A stretch of 64,000 bases of DNA, from positions 1 to 64,000 of the forward strand of contig JAIXZX010000008.1 of NCBI GenBank assembly GCA_027489335.1, read 5' to 3'. A model generated the notes under the pieces. The model was not told the origin of the DNA. It saw only the letters and a program-made list of their open reading frames with translations, and did not search any database. Position 1 is the first letter of the stretch; the number at the start of each line of letters is the position of its first letter. Below, one piece after another: positions 55,256 through 64,000 of the stretch. The stretch comes from Caulobacteraceae bacterium. Its GTDB lineage: Bacteria > Pseudomonadota > Alphaproteobacteria > Caulobacterales > Caulobacteraceae. A program made the translations under genes and the position numbers.

Positions 55256-55285
55256 AGCCCGGTCCGGCGACGGACCGGGCTTTTC
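55256..55285 (+). terminator. Terminator after the phasin gene
   Basis: AGCCCGGTCCG (55256-55266) pairs with CGGACCGGGCT (55271-55281), an 11-bp stem closed by a GCGA tetraloop and followed by TTTTC. Very strong. Confidence 0.93.
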
Positions 55286-55316
55286 TCATGGCGGCGCGGG
55301 CGCTACAGACAGAGGC

Positions 55317-55778
55317 ATGAGCACCGTCGAAGAACGTCTGGCCGCGCTTGGCGTCCGCCTGCCCGAGCCTTCCACCCCGGTCGCCAACTATGTGCCCTTC
55401 GTCCGGGCCGGCAGCCTCCTGCACATCTCCGGACAGGTGTCCCGGGACGCCCAGGGCGGTGTCACTGGCGTCGTCGGCCAGGATGTCGACATGGAGACCG
55501 CGCGCTTCGCCGCCCGTCTCTGCGCCATAAACCTGATCGCCCAGATGAAGGCCGCCTGCGGCGGCGACCTTGGTCGCGTGGTCCGCGTGGTCAAGCTCGG
55601 CGGCTTCGTCCAGGCGGGCCCCGATTTCTTCGACATTCCCCAGGTGGTGAACGGCGCCTCTGATCTGATGGTCGACGCCTTTGGCGACATCGGCCGCCAC
55701 GCCCGCTCGGCGGTGGGGGTCTACCGGCTGCCCATGAACTTCGCCGTTGAGGTCGACGCTGTGGTGGAGCTGTCGTGA
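55317..55778 (+). CDS. RidA family protein (YjgF/YER057c, long-type)
   Basis: 153 residues. LHISGQVSRDAQGGVTGVVGQDVDMETAR and LGGFVQAGPDFFDIPQVVNGASDLM are typical of the longer RidA subfamily, not the classic 2-iminobutanoate deaminase core. Some members deaminate reactive enamines. It overlaps the GDPD gene by 4 bases (GTGA). Confidence 0.85.
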   Translation: MSTVEERLAALGVRLPEPSTPVANYVPFVRAGSLLHISGQVSRDAQGGVTGVVGQDVDMETARFAARLCAINLIAQMKAACGGDLGRVVRVVKLGGFVQAGPDFFDIPQVVNGASDLMVDAFGDIGRHARSAVGVYRLPMNFAVEVDAVVELS

Positions 55779-56521
55779 GGGACCGCTTCGGCGAGGCCTG
55801 GGATCTTCTGTTCCACCCGCCGGTGGCCCATCGGGGCCTGTGGACGCCGGACGGCGCCCCGGAAAATTCCCTCGGCGCCTTCCAGGCCGCCTGCGCGGCC
55901 GGCTACGGGATCGAACTCGACGTTCACCTGTCTTCGGACGGGGAGGCTATGGTTTTCCACGACAACACCCTGGCCCGAATGACCGGGATCGAGGGACGGC
56001 TGCGCGATCACACCGCCGCCGAGCTGGGCGAGATGTCCCTAAAGGGGACCGATGAGACCATTCCGACCCTGGTTGAGACCCTGGCCCTGATCGGCCATCG
56101 CGCCATGGTGCATATCGAGCTCAAGACCCACTGGGGCGAGGTTGGTCCCCTGGAGCGCCGGGTCCACGAGATCATCATCGATCACGCCGGACCGCTCTGC
56201 ATCATCGGCTTCAATCCCTATTCCCACGCCTGGTTCGCCGACCACTATCCGGGCGTCCTGCGGGGGCTGGACTCGTTCAGCTATAAGGACGTGAAGCACC
56301 TGAGCGAGGTTGAGCGACAGGCCTATGCCCGTCTGGAGCAGGTGGCGATCGCCCGCCCGCATTTCCTGGCCCTTGGCCTCGACATGCTTCCTAGCGAACG
56401 GGCCGACGCCTATCGCGCTGACGGCATGCCGGTGGTCGCCTGGACCGTCCGCCAGCCCGAGCAGTGGGAGGCGGTGAAGGACCACTGTGACAACCTGATC
56501 TTCGAGGGTTTCCACCCGTGA
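55775..56521 (+). CDS. Glycerophosphodiester phosphodiesterase family protein
   Basis: 248 residues, GTG start overlapping the RidA stop. HRGLWTPDGAPENSLGAF, GIELDVHLSSDGEAMVFHDNTLARMTG and the HIELK metal motif define the GDPD TIM barrel. It should hydrolyse glycerophosphodiesters to an alcohol and glycerol 3-phosphate. No signal peptide, so cytosolic. Coupled to the downstream FemAB-like gene by a 4-base overlap. Confidence 0.9.
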   Translation: MRDRFGEAWDLLFHPPVAHRGLWTPDGAPENSLGAFQAACAAGYGIELDVHLSSDGEAMVFHDNTLARMTGIEGRLRDHTAAELGEMSLKGTDETIPTLVETLALIGHRAMVHIELKTHWGEVGPLERRVHEIIIDHAGPLCIIGFNPYSHAWFADHYPGVLRGLDSFSYKDVKHLSEVERQAYARLEQVAIARPHFLALGLDMLPSERADAYRADGMPVVAWTVRQPEQWEAVKDHCDNLIFEGFHP

Positions 56522-57669
56522 GCCTCAAGCCGGCGGTCCGGGTGAACCGCCGCATCGCCGACATCGGCAAGGCGGCCTGGCAGGCCTGCGCCGCCCCTGG
56601 CGGCAACCCTTTCGTGGCCTATGACTTCCTTGATGTGCTGGAACAGTCCGGCTGCGCCGTCGAGCGCACCGGGTGGGGGCCGCAGCATCTGGCCATCGAG
56701 GACGAGGCCGGGGAGGTAGGGGCGGTCATGCCCCTCTATCTGAAGTCCCACAGCCAGGGCGAATACATCTTCGACCACAGTTGGGCCGACGCTTATGAGC
56801 GGGCCGGCGGGCGCTATTATCCGAAGCTGCTGTCGGCGGCGCCCTTCACGCCGGCCACGGGACCTCGCCTGCTGGTTCGCCCCGACATTCCGGTTCAGGC
56901 GGGCAATGAGATGCTTCTGGGGGGCGCCCTGACGCTGTGCCAGCAGATGGGCGTGTCCTCGGTCCACATCAATTTCCCACCGCAGGCCGAGTGGGACTGG
57001 CTCGGCGCCCAGGGTCTCGCCCAGCGCCAGGGCCAGCAGTACCACTGGTTCAACCGGGGCTATGGGATCTTCGACGACTTCCTGGCGGACCTGTCCTCGG
57101 GCCGGCGCAAGACCATCCGCCGTGAGCGCCGTGACGCCCAGGCGGGGCTGGAGATCCTGCAGCTGACCGGGGCCGATCTGACCGAGGACGCCTGGGACGC
57201 CTTCTACGGCTTCTATATGGACACCGGCTCGCGCAAGTGGGGCCAGCCCTATCTGAACCGGCTGTTCTTCTCCCTGCTCGGCGAGCGGATGGCCGACAAG
57301 GTCTTGCTGATCATGGCCAGGCGGGACGGGCGGTGGATCGCGGGGGCGCTGAACCTGGTTGGGGACGACGCTCTCTATGGGCGCAACTGGGGCTGCGTCG
57401 AGGACGTGCCCTTCCTGCACTTCGAGCTTTGCTACTACCAGGCCATCGAATGGGCCATCGGTCGGGGTCTGACGCGGGTTGAGGCCGGCGCCCAGGGCCA
57501 GCACAAGATCGCCAGGGGCTATCTGCCGACGCCCGTCTATTCCGCCCACTACATCGCTGATCCCGCCCTGCGGGGGCCCGTCGAGGACTTCGTCGCCCGG
57601 GAAAAGGCGGCCGTCGATGGCGAGATGGAGTGGCTGGCCGAGGAATACTCCCCCTTCCGCCAGGGGTAG
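56518..57669 (+). CDS. DUF482/FemAB-like GNAT-fold acyltransferase
   Basis: 383 residues, GTG start. GAVMPLYLKSHSQGEYIFDHSWADAYERAGGRYYPKLLSAAPFTPATGPRLL-type sequence and RGYGIFDDFLADLSSGRRKTIRRERR are typical of the PF04339 (DUF482) family, a pair of GNAT folds sometimes called peptidogalycan biosynthesis proteins. The donor and acceptor are unknown. Third gene of the RidA-GDPD-DUF482 operon. Confidence 0.82.
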   Translation: MSLKPAVRVNRRIADIGKAAWQACAAPGGNPFVAYDFLDVLEQSGCAVERTGWGPQHLAIEDEAGEVGAVMPLYLKSHSQGEYIFDHSWADAYERAGGRYYPKLLSAAPFTPATGPRLLVRPDIPVQAGNEMLLGGALTLCQQMGVSSVHINFPPQAEWDWLGAQGLAQRQGQQYHWFNRGYGIFDDFLADLSSGRRKTIRRERRDAQAGLEILQLTGADLTEDAWDAFYGFYMDTGSRKWGQPYLNRLFFSLLGERMADKVLLIMARRDGRWIAGALNLVGDDALYGRNWGCVEDVPFLHFELCYYQAIEWAIGRGLTRVEAGAQGQHKIARGYLPTPVYSAHYIADPALRGPVEDFVAREKAAVDGEMEWLAEEYSPFRQG

Positions 57670-57683
57670 AGCGCGGTCGAAGA

Positions 57684-57717
57684 CGCGATCCGCCCCCTTG
57701 AGGGACGGATCGCGCTT
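57684..57717. terminator. Hairpin between convergent DUF482 and TonB-receptor genes
   Basis: CGCGATCCG (57684-57692) pairs with CGGATCGCG (57706-57714), with an inner CCC/GGG. A weak CTTAT tail follows on the plus strand and no U-tract on the minus strand. It may serve as a bidirectional barrier for the two convergent genes only 56 bp apart. Confidence 0.5.
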
Positions 57718-57725
57718 ATCCGGAC

Positions 57726-60050
57726 CTAGTAGCTCACGGCGAAGGAGACGCCGTAGTAGCGGGGCTCGCCGGCGATGAAGGTCGGGATGCCAAAGGCGTC
57801 CCCGGTGTTGCCGGCATCCTTGATGTAGTCCTGATCCAGGGCGTTGGTGACAAAGGCGCCCAGGGTCCAGGGGGCGTTGTCGCGCTGATAGACCATCCGC
57901 AGGTTCAGCAACCCGTAGGCTTCCTGAACTTCGTCGACGATCCGGTCCTGGGGTTGCAGGCTGGAGCGGTCGTTGTTGTTGTCGAAGAAGACCTCCGAGC
58001 GCCAGGTGTAGGCCGGGATGAAGGCCAGCTCGCCGCCCGCCAGGGGCATGGCCGCCCGGAAACCGAGGGAGACCGCATGGTCAGGCGCCAGGCGGAACTG
58101 GTTGCCCTTGAACAGGCCGTTGCCGAACCGGGCGTCGCTGTAGCCATAGGTGCCGAAGGCCTCGAAGCGGTTGCTCGGCCGCCAGGTGAACTGACCTTCA
58201 AAGCCCGTGGCGTCGGCCTCGCCGGCGTTGGCCGCCACGATCTGGCCGGCGCTGTTGAGCACGGAGGTCTGGAAGTTCTGGTAGTCGTAGCGGTAGATCG
58301 AGCCTTCCAGGGACAGGGCGCGCTCAAACAGTTCGCTCTTCACGCCCACCTCGAAGGAGTCCACCTCTTCGGCCGGCAGTTCGGTGAACCGCACCGGACC
58401 GCCCGGCGTGGTCGGGGAGCCTGCGCTCAGCACCTTGGGGCGACGACCCTTGGCGTAGGAGGCGTAGGCGCTGAAGGTCGCGGTGGGGGCGTAGCGCGCC
58501 ACCACGCGATAGGTCAGGCCATCGTCGGAGATGTCGCGGCTCTCGACAGCGCCGCCAGCCGTGGGCTGGACGAACAGGCCGCGGCCCACCGTGGGCGTGC
58601 TGCCGGCCAGGACCGAGCCGCCATTGATCAGTTGGGCCTGATACCCGCTGGTCTTGTCTTCGGTGGTGTACCGGACGCCGCCGGTCAGTTCGAGAGCGTC
58701 GGTAAGCTGGTAGGTGACGTCGGCGAAGACGTCATAGGCGGTGGTCTCGCCAAAGTTGGCGTAGGTCTCGCGGTGGGCGGACTTCAGCGGGGCGGGCGCG
58801 ACGGCCTCGATCACGGGCAGGGGCAGGCCGCGGGGCGGCGCCAGGGCGCCGGTAGAATAGAGGGCGTAGATCTTCTCGCTGAACTGCAGCGGGACGGTCT
58901 GCGAACCTTCCTCGTGGAACAGGCCGACCCCGGCGAAGGCGGTCAGACGGCCGCCTGCGTCGTAGTTCAGGCGGAATTCCTGGCTTGCCTGTTCGCCGAC
59001 GGCGTCTTCGCCGAAGACGAAGAGGGGCAGGGAGAAGCCGTCCGGATCAAAGATCTCCAGGCTGTCGAACTCGCGATAGGCGGTGATCGACTTCAGGCTG
59101 AGGCTGTCGTTGATCGCGTAATCGGCCAGCAGGGTCGCGCCCCAGACGTTGCGATCGAGCCCCAGATCCTTGCCGCCTAGGAAGCCCATGCCGCTGGACA
59201 GGGCCGCGCCGGAATTGCGGCCCAGGTCGCCGATCACCGCGCCGGTGGTCGGGTTGGTGGGCAGGAAGGTCAGGGACTTGAACGAGGTGCCGCTGGGATT
59301 GTCCTGCTGGTAGTTGACGATCAGGTCGGCGTTGAACTGGTCGTTCGGCGCCCAGTTGACGGCGACGCGGAAGGCCTGGGTGTCGGTGGAGTTGAAGTCC
59401 TTGCCGCCCAGCAGGTTCTCGACGAAGCCGTCCCGGGCCTTCAGGCGTGCGGCCACCCGCACGGCGAAGGTTTCGCTCAACGGCATGTTCAGCATGCCAT
59501 CGACCATGGCGTAGCCGTAGTTGCCCACCTCGACCTTGGAGGCGGCCTTCAGGGCGCTCGGGTCGGCCTTGGCCTGGACCAGGTTGACGGCCCCGATCAG
59601 GGCGCCACGCCCATAGAGGGTCGACTGGGGACCTTTGGAGATTTCGGCCCGCTCCAGGTCGAACAGCTCCACATAGGAGCCCCGCGACTTGGAGATCGAG
59701 ACGCCGTCCTGGAACACCGACACCCGGGGCTCGTTGGTCGCCTCGCCGGAGTCGGAGGTGATGCCGCGCATCACGAAGCCGGGGTTGTTGGGGGACTGGT
59801 TCTGCACCTCGAAGCCGGGGACGAACAGCGCCAGGTCCTCGAACTCCTGGACGCCCAGGTCATCCAGCCGGCCAGCGCCATAGGCGGTCAGCGCGATCGG
59901 CACGTCGATGGACTTCTGCTCGCGCAGCTGGGCGGTGACGATCAGTTCGTCGACGACCGTGTCGGCGGTCGCCGACTGGGCCTGGGCCTGGGTCGCCAGG
60001 CCGAGGACGGCCAGGGCGGCGCCCAGCAGAAGTTGGCTCTTGCGGTGCAT
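57726..60050 (-). CDS. TonB-dependent receptor
   Basis: 774 residues. Signal peptide (1-23, ATQAQA), a TonB-box-like DELIVTAQ, plug domain (about 40-160; VMRGITSDSGEATNEPRVSVFQDGV, GPQSTLYGRGALIGAVNLV) and a 22-strand beta-barrel region to the C-terminus, ending in YYGVSFAVSY with the terminal aromatic needed for outer-membrane insertion. It imports a large substrate using TonB energy. The ligand is unknown; no partner genes for iron or sugar uptake lie nearby. ATG 60050 with AGGGGG upstream. Confidence 0.93.
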   Translation of the reverse strand: MHRKSQLLLGAALAVLGLATQAQAQSATADTVVDELIVTAQLREQKSIDVPIALTAYGAGRLDDLGVQEFEDLALFVPGFEVQNQSPNNPGFVMRGITSDSGEATNEPRVSVFQDGVSISKSRGSYVELFDLERAEISKGPQSTLYGRGALIGAVNLVQAKADPSALKAASKVEVGNYGYAMVDGMLNMPLSETFAVRVAARLKARDGFVENLLGGKDFNSTDTQAFRVAVNWAPNDQFNADLIVNYQQDNPSGTSFKSLTFLPTNPTTGAVIGDLGRNSGAALSSGMGFLGGKDLGLDRNVWGATLLADYAINDSLSLKSITAYREFDSLEIFDPDGFSLPLFVFGEDAVGEQASQEFRLNYDAGGRLTAFAGVGLFHEEGSQTVPLQFSEKIYALYSTGALAPPRGLPLPVIEAVAPAPLKSAHRETYANFGETTAYDVFADVTYQLTDALELTGGVRYTTEDKTSGYQAQLINGGSVLAGSTPTVGRGLFVQPTAGGAVESRDISDDGLTYRVVARYAPTATFSAYASYAKGRRPKVLSAGSPTTPGGPVRFTELPAEEVDSFEVGVKSELFERALSLEGSIYRYDYQNFQTSVLNSAGQIVAANAGEADATGFEGQFTWRPSNRFEAFGTYGYSDARFGNGLFKGNQFRLAPDHAVSLGFRAAMPLAGGELAFIPAYTWRSEVFFDNNNDRSSLQPQDRIVDEVQEAYGLLNLRMVYQRDNAPWTLGAFVTNALDQDYIKDAGNTGDAFGIPTFIAGEPRYYGVSFAVSY

Positions 60051-60063
60051 GTGGAAATCCCCC

Positions 60064-60078
60064 TGCAGCTTTGCTGCA
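60064..60078. promoter_or_regulatory. Inverted repeat at the TonB-receptor ribosome-binding site
   Basis: TGCAGC-TTT-GCTGCA is a 6-bp perfect inverted repeat. On the minus strand it ends directly before the AGGGGG Shine-Dalgarno. It may be a repressor operator or an mRNA hairpin controlling translation. Confidence 0.35.
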
Positions 60079-60265
60079 ATTGCTAATCGGCGTTGCGATA
60101 GGGGCGCTCGTTGACGGTCCAATGATGGAACCGCGACGGAGCGGTGACATGGCGAAATTTGTCGGAAGTGAGAAAAATCCCTTACGCCGCAAGGGCTGGC
60201 GGCGGCGCGATTCCCTCTCGGATGCGAACCCGCTAGGAAGGGAACAGGAAATCAAGGAGCGCGCC

Positions 60266-60703
60266 ATGAGCCTGGACGGGACCTACGACCCCAATAACAT
60301 CTTCGCCAAGATCCTGCGCGGCGAGGCGCCCTGCGCGCGCGTGTTCGAGGACGACCACGTCCTGTCCTTCATGGACGTGTTCCCTCAGGTGAAGGGACAC
60401 ACCCTGGTGATCCCCAAGCATTCCAACGCCCGCAACCTCCTGGAGGAAGACCCTCAAGTGCTCGCCCCCCTGATCCTGGGGGTTCAGCGGGTGGCGAGGG
60501 CGGTGCGTGCGGCGCTTGAGCCCGACGGCCTGGTCATCACCCAGTTTAACGGGACAGCGGCCGGCCAGACCGTCTTCCATCCCCACTTCCACATCCTGCC
60601 CCGCTGGGAGGGGGTGGCGGTCGGCCGTCACGCCTCAGGCGGCATGGCCGATCCGGCCGAACTCAAGGCCCTGGCCGAGCAGATCGCCGCCCAGATCACC
60701 TGA
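60266..60703 (+). CDS. HIT-family (histidine triad) nucleotide hydrolase
   Basis: 145 residues. NIFAKILRGEAPCARVFEDDHVLSFMD at the start and the triad HPHFHILPRW near residue 110 define a HIT protein of the Hint branch. It should cleave aminoacyl-AMP or similar nucleotides. AAGGAG lies 7 nt before ATG 60266. Confidence 0.92.
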   Translation: MSLDGTYDPNNIFAKILRGEAPCARVFEDDHVLSFMDVFPQVKGHTLVIPKHSNARNLLEEDPQVLAPLILGVQRVARAVRAALEPDGLVITQFNGTAAGQTVFHPHFHILPRWEGVAVGRHASGGMADPAELKALAEQIAAQIT

Positions 60704-60744
60704 GCAGAGGATCGCCTGAGCTGCGGGCGGCGGTGTCGCCCACG

Positions 60745-60774
60745 AAAAAGCCCCGGCCGATGGCCGGGGCTTTG
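60745..60774. terminator. Bidirectional terminator between HIT and clpA
   Basis: AAAGCCCCGGCC (60747-60758) and GGCCGGGGCTTT (60762-60773) form a 12-bp stem with a GAT loop, with A-rich and T-rich flanks on both sides. It can end both the HIT transcript and the convergent clpS-clpA transcript. Confidence 0.9.
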
Positions 60775-60795
60775 ACGTTTTGAGGTGCGTCCGGA

Positions 60796-63120
60796 TCAGT
60801 CGGCCAGTTCGGTGGCCGCGTCCTTGGACGGGTTCTCGATCGTCGGCGCGCCGGGCTCGCGGTCGTCGCCCTCGATCTCGAAGTCCAGCTTGCCGTCCTT
60901 GAGCACCACGCGGACGTGGCCGCCCTTGACCAGTCGGCCAAACAGGATCTCGTCGGCCAGCGGCTTCTTGATGTGCTCCTGGATGACCCGGGCCAGAGGC
61001 CGGGCGCCGTAGAGCTCGTCGAAGCCGTTGTCGGCCAGCCAGCCGGCCGCCTCGTCGCTGGTCTCGATCGTCACGTGCCGGTCGGCCAGCTGGGCCTCGA
61101 GCTGCATCACGAACTTCTGCACCACCTGGCGGATGATCGAGGAGTCCAGCGGACGGAAGGCCACCACCGCATCGAGGCGGTTGCGGAATTCCGGGGTGAA
61201 GACCCGCTTGATCGCCTCTTCGGCCTCGTGGTCAGCCTTGCCACGGCCAAAGCCGATGGTGTTGCGCTGCGCGTCGGCCGCCCCGGCATTGGTGGTCATG
61301 ATGAGCACCACGTTGCGGAAGTCGATCTTCTTGCCGTTGGAGTCGGTCAGCACCCCGTGGTCCATGACCTGCAGCAGGATGTTGTAAACGTCCGGATGGG
61401 CCTTCTCGATCTCGTCCAGCAGAACCACGGCGTGGGGATGCTGGTCGACGGCGTCGGTCAGCAGGCCCCCCTGATCGAAGCCGACATAGCCCGGAGGCGC
61501 GCCGATCAGGCGGCTGACCGTATGCCGCTCCATGTACTCCGACATGTCGAAGCGCAGGAGCTCGATGCCCAGCGTCGAGGCCAGCTGACGGGCGGTCTCG
61601 GTCTTGCCGGTGCCGGTGGGCCCCGAGAAGAGGTAGCAGCCGATCGGCTTGTTGGGATCGCGCAGGCCGGCCCGGGCCATCTTCATGGCCGCGGACAGCT
61701 GGTCGATCGCCTCGTCCTGGCCATAGACCGCCCGCTTCAGGTCGGTCTCCAGCTGCTTCAGCGCCTCGGTGTCGGACTTGGAGACCGACTTAGGCGGGAT
61801 GCGGGCGATCTTGGCCACCACGGCCTCGATCTCCTTGACCCCGATGGTCTTCTTCCGACGGCTTTCCGGCAGCAGCATCTGGCTGGCCCCGGCCTCGTCG
61901 ATCAGGTCGATCGCCTTGTCCGGCAGCTTGCGGTCATTGATGTACTTGGCCGACAGCTCGACGGCCGCCTTGAGGGCGTCGTTGGTGTAGCGGAGCTTGT
62001 GGAACTCCTCGTAGTAGGTCTTCAGGCCCTTCAGGATCTTGATCGTGTCCTCGAGCGTCGGCTCGTTTACATCGATCTTCTGGAAGCGACGGACGAGCGC
62101 CCGATCCTTCTCGAAGTGCTGACGGAACTCCTTGTAGGTGGTCGAGCCCATGCAGCGCAGGGCGCCTGAGGCTAGGGCCGGCTTCAAGAGGTTCGAGGCG
62201 TCCATGGCCCCGCCGCTGGTCGCGCCGGCGCCGATCACCGTGTGGATCTCGTCGATGAACAGGATGGCGTCGGGGTGGTTCTCCAGCTCCTTGACCACCT
62301 GCTTGACCCGCTCCTCGAAGTCCCCGCGATAACGGGTGCCAGCCAGCAGCGCCCCCATGTCGAGGGAGAAGATGGTCGCCCCGGCCAGGACCTCGGGCAC
62401 CTGCTTGTTGACGATCTTGCGGGCCAGGCCCTCGGCGATGGCGGTCTTGCCGACGCCCGGGTCGCCCACGAGCAGCGGATTGTTCTTGGTCCGCCGGCAC
62501 AGGATCTGAATGCAGCGCTCAACCTCGGCGGCGCGGCCGATCAGGGGATCGACCTTGCCCTCCTTGGCCTTCTCGTTGAGATCGACGCAGTAGGCCTCGA
62601 GCGCCTCGCCGCCGGTCTTGACGGTGGGCTTCTCCTCGTCGTCGGCGCCCTTGACGGGCTTGCCCTCGACGCTCGCGCCGGCCTTCTTGGCGATGCCATG
62701 CGCGATGTAGTTCACCGCGTCGTACCGCGTCATGTCCTGCTCCTGCAGGAAATAGGCGGCGTGGCTTTCGCGCTCGGAGAAGATGGCCACCAGCACATTG
62801 GCGCCGGTGACGTCCTCCCGGCCCGAGGACTGGACGTGGATGACCGCGCGCTGGATCACGCGCTGGAAGCCCGCCGTGGGCTTGGCGTCCTCCCCGTCAT
62901 CGACCACCAGCGAGCGGAGCTCATTGTCCACATAGCCGGTGAGGGTGGCCCGAAGGGCGCCCAGGTCGACGTCGCAGGCGCGCATGACGGCTGCGGCTTC
63001 CTCATCGTCGATCAGCGCCAGGAGCAGATGCTCCAGGGTCGCATATTCATGCTTTCGCTCATTGGCGTAAGCGACCGCGCGATGCAGTGATTCTTCTAGG
63101 GGGCGCGAAAACGAGGGCAA
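60796..63120 (-). CDS. clpA: ATP-dependent Clp protease ATP-binding subunit ClpA
   Basis: 774 residues. N-domain (1-145), first AAA+ module with Walker [10 protein letters not shown] and [11 protein letters not shown], second module with GPTGTGKTE and [14 protein letters not shown], and a C-terminal charged tail. It unfolds substrates and feeds them to ClpP. It follows clpS by 10 bp, the usual clpS-clpA operon. Confidence 0.97.
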   Translation of the reverse strand: MPSFSRPLEESLHRAVAYANERKHEYATLEHLLLALIDDEEAAAVMRACDVDLGALRATLTGYVDNELRSLVVDDGEDAKPTAGFQRVIQRAVIHVQSSGREDVTGANVLVAIFSERESHAAYFLQEQDMTRYDAVNYIAHGIAKKAGASVEGKPVKGADDEEKPTVKTGGEALEAYCVDLNEKAKEGKVDPLIGRAAEVERCIQILCRRTKNNPLLVGDPGVGKTAIAEGLARKIVNKQVPEVLAGATIFSLDMGALLAGTRYRGDFEERVKQVVKELENHPDAILFIDEIHTVIGAGATSGGAMDASNLLKPALASGALRCMGSTTYKEFRQHFEKDRALVRRFQKIDVNEPTLEDTIKILKGLKTYYEEFHKLRYTNDALKAAVELSAKYINDRKLPDKAIDLIDEAGASQMLLPESRRKKTIGVKEIEAVVAKIARIPPKSVSKSDTEALKQLETDLKRAVYGQDEAIDQLSAAMKMARAGLRDPNKPIGCYLFSGPTGTGKTETARQLASTLGIELLRFDMSEYMERHTVSRLIGAPPGYVGFDQGGLLTDAVDQHPHAVVLLDEIEKAHPDVYNILLQVMDHGVLTDSNGKKIDFRNVVLIMTTNAGAADAQRNTIGFGRGKADHEAEEAIKRVFTPEFRNRLDAVVAFRPLDSSIIRQVVQKFVMQLEAQLADRHVTIETSDEAAGWLADNGFDELYGARPLARVIQEHIKKPLADEILFGRLVKGGHVRVVLKDGKLDFEIEGDDREPGAPTIENPSKDAATELAD

Positions 63121-63130
63121 TCTGAGCCTC

Positions 63131-63460
63131 TCAATCCTTTTCCATGGTGCATTGAAGCGGGTGTTGATGCCGCCTGGCGGTATCTACGACCTGCGCGACT
63201 TTGGTCTCGGCCACCTCGAAGGTGAAGACACCGCAAACGCCCACGCCATACTGATGAACGTGCAACATGATCCTTGTCGCATCTTCGCGCGACTTGTTGA
63301 AATACTGCTCCAGGACGTAAACGACGAACTCCATCGGCGTGTAGTCGTCGTTCAGCAGCAGGACTCGGTACATGGACGGCTTTTGCGTCTTCGGCTTGGT
63401 CTGAGTGATGACCGCCGATTTGACGCCCGTCGACACATCACCTTGCTTGCGCTCGGCCAT
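63131..63460 (-). CDS. clpS: ClpA adaptor protein ClpS
   Basis: 109 residues. [24 protein letters not shown] carries the NDD and hydrophobic pocket that bind N-degron residues, and [24 protein letters not shown] is the ClpA-binding side. It delivers N-end-rule substrates to ClpAP. A 7-bp hairpin (63475-63495) lies in the leader. AGGAGA is 9 nt before the ATG. Confidence 0.96.
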   Translation of the reverse strand: MAERKQGDVSTGVKSAVITQTKPKTQKPSMYRVLLLNDDYTPMEFVVYVLEQYFNKSREDATRIMLHVHQYGVGVCGVFTFEVAETKVAQVVDTARRHQHPLQCTMEKD

Positions 63461-63474
63461 CGAAAACGTCTCCT

Positions 63475-63495
63475 GGCGGGAGTCTGGTTCCCGCC
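63475..63495 (-). promoter_or_regulatory. Hairpin in the clpS leader
   Basis: On the plus strand GGCGGGA (63475-63481) and TCCCGCC (63489-63495) form a perfect 7-bp stem with a 7-nt loop. On the mRNA it ends one or two bases before the clpS AGGAGA. It could restrict ribosome access. A weak -10-like TATCTAAT lies about 20 nt further upstream on the minus strand; no confident -35 was seen. Confidence 0.35.
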
Positions 63496-63615
63496 GCTAA
63501 GGGATTAGATATGGAAAAGGGGCGCGTTTGAAAGGGTTGAAATCGTCGAAGCCCGACCCCAAGCAGCCGACGCCCATCTTTTTATCGTTGCGCCTAGCGC
63601 CGTTTTTGCCCTGCC

Positions 63616-64000
63616 TCAATCCCGAACAGGGGGTTTTGAACGCAGGGCGCGGCCTCTTGTCAGGGCCTGGGGCCCAAATCGCGCCCTTATGGCGTCGGCG
63701 GTCTTCTCCCCGATGAGGATTCGCTGTTCCTCGCCGCCAAACAGCTCGCCAGCCCCTTGCGAGGCGGGCGTCAGCTCACTGAGGCCCACGCCGATCAGGC
63801 GGAAGGTGCGACCATCAGCCTCGCGACGCAGAAGCTCACGGGCGGCGGTGAACAGGGTCCTGGCCGTCTGGGTCGGTTCGGGAAGCGCCCGCCGGCGGGT
63901 CAGCAGCCGGAAATCCGGGGTCTTCAGCTTCAGGGTCACCACCCGGCCGGTGACGCCGGCGGCCCGGGCCTGGATCGCCACCCGTTCACAGAGGGGTGAA
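63616..64000 (-). CDS. dinB: DNA polymerase IV, C-terminal part (partial)
   Basis: The visible 128 codons cover the C-terminal little-finger region: CERVAIQARAAGVTGRVVTLKLKTPDFRLLTRR, then READGRTFRLIGVGLSEL and a C-terminal tail. These are typical of DinB/Pol IV, a Y-family translesion polymerase. The catalytic palm lies beyond the right edge. The gene ends 155 bp upstream of clpS on the same strand, with no clear terminator between. Confidence 0.88.
   Translation of the reverse strand, partial: SPLCERVAIQARAAGVTGRVVTLKLKTPDFRLLTRRRALPEPTQTARTLFTAARELLRREADGRTFRLIGVGLSELTPASQGAGELFGGEEQRILIGEKTADAIRARFGPQALTRGRALRSKPPVRD

Noticed and set aside
63460-63490. EcfG promoter GGAAC ... CGTT before clpS
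   Set aside because: The spacer is 18 bp and the -10 would lie about 5 nt from the start codon, leaving no leader and overlapping the Shine-Dalgarno.

Overview
The window is high-GC alphaproteobacterial chromosome, almost certainly Caulobacterales (Caulobacteraceae; Phenylobacterium or a relative is likely, but the genus cannot be fixed by eye). The strongest markers are MipZ next to panC, a SpmX-type polar muramidase-like protein with two C-terminal membrane helices, a CC0125/CC1285-type lipoprotein, DUF1489, a phasin and an Atp12-like chaperone beside pccB. I see no insertion sequence, prophage, CRISPR array or obvious genomic island.

Layout. 1-46 is the 3' end of tuf, closed by a terminator. 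An exported adenosine-deaminase-like protein and a DUF2807 repeat protein (191-2622) separate tuf from the S10-spc-alpha ribosomal run (rpsJ to rplQ, 2913-17159, with secY, adk and rpoA), which ends in a strong terminator. 17266-27732 is a mixed forward block: ENPP-like phosphodiesterase lipoprotein, a VOC/ArsR/SRPBCC operon, a drug exporter, a lipoprotein HtrA-type protease, RarA, two RluA-type pseudouridine synthases and the fluoride channel CrcB. 27729-30379 (minus) is a DUF1800/DUF1501 pair. 30451-37886 carries propionyl-CoA carboxylase (pccB, pccA) interleaved with Atp12, BON, kinase, MsrB, YbjQ and PRC-barrel genes. 37897-42065 has lipB, a FliN-like gene, tRNA-Leu(GAG), mgtE and spmX. 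42168-50456 is a leucine/isovalerate degradation cluster (ivd, mccB, methylglutaconyl-CoA hydratase, mccA), interrupted by two small lipoproteins, a 21-codon ORF and a divergent cNMP-patatin gene. 50467-64000 holds DUF1489, panC, mipZ, a membrane J-domain protein, a D,D-carboxypeptidase with SPOR domain, phasin, a RidA/GDPD/FemAB-like operon, a TonB-dependent receptor, a HIT protein, clpS-clpA and the 3' end of dinB.

How the genes work together. Two biotin-dependent carboxylases (PCC and MCC) plus isovaleryl-CoA dehydrogenase indicate branched-chain amino acid and odd-chain acyl-CoA catabolism; the phasin indicates polyhydroxyalkanoate storage. MipZ, SpmX, a FliN-like protein and ClpS/ClpA represent polarity, division, motility and proteolysis functions of a dimorphic cell-cycle bacterium. 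Upstream regions carry readable signals that fit this: GANTC sites in front of mipZ, a GG-N10-GC (sigma-54 type) element in front of spmX, GGAAC-N16-NGTT (EcfG/SigT type) elements in front of the BON and PRC-barrel genes, and TGC-N3-GCA sites in front of the phasin.

The most unusual item is a 21-codon minus-strand ORF (44130-44195). Its ribosome-binding site matches the complement of the 16S rRNA 3' end over 17 nt, and a strong terminator follows it.
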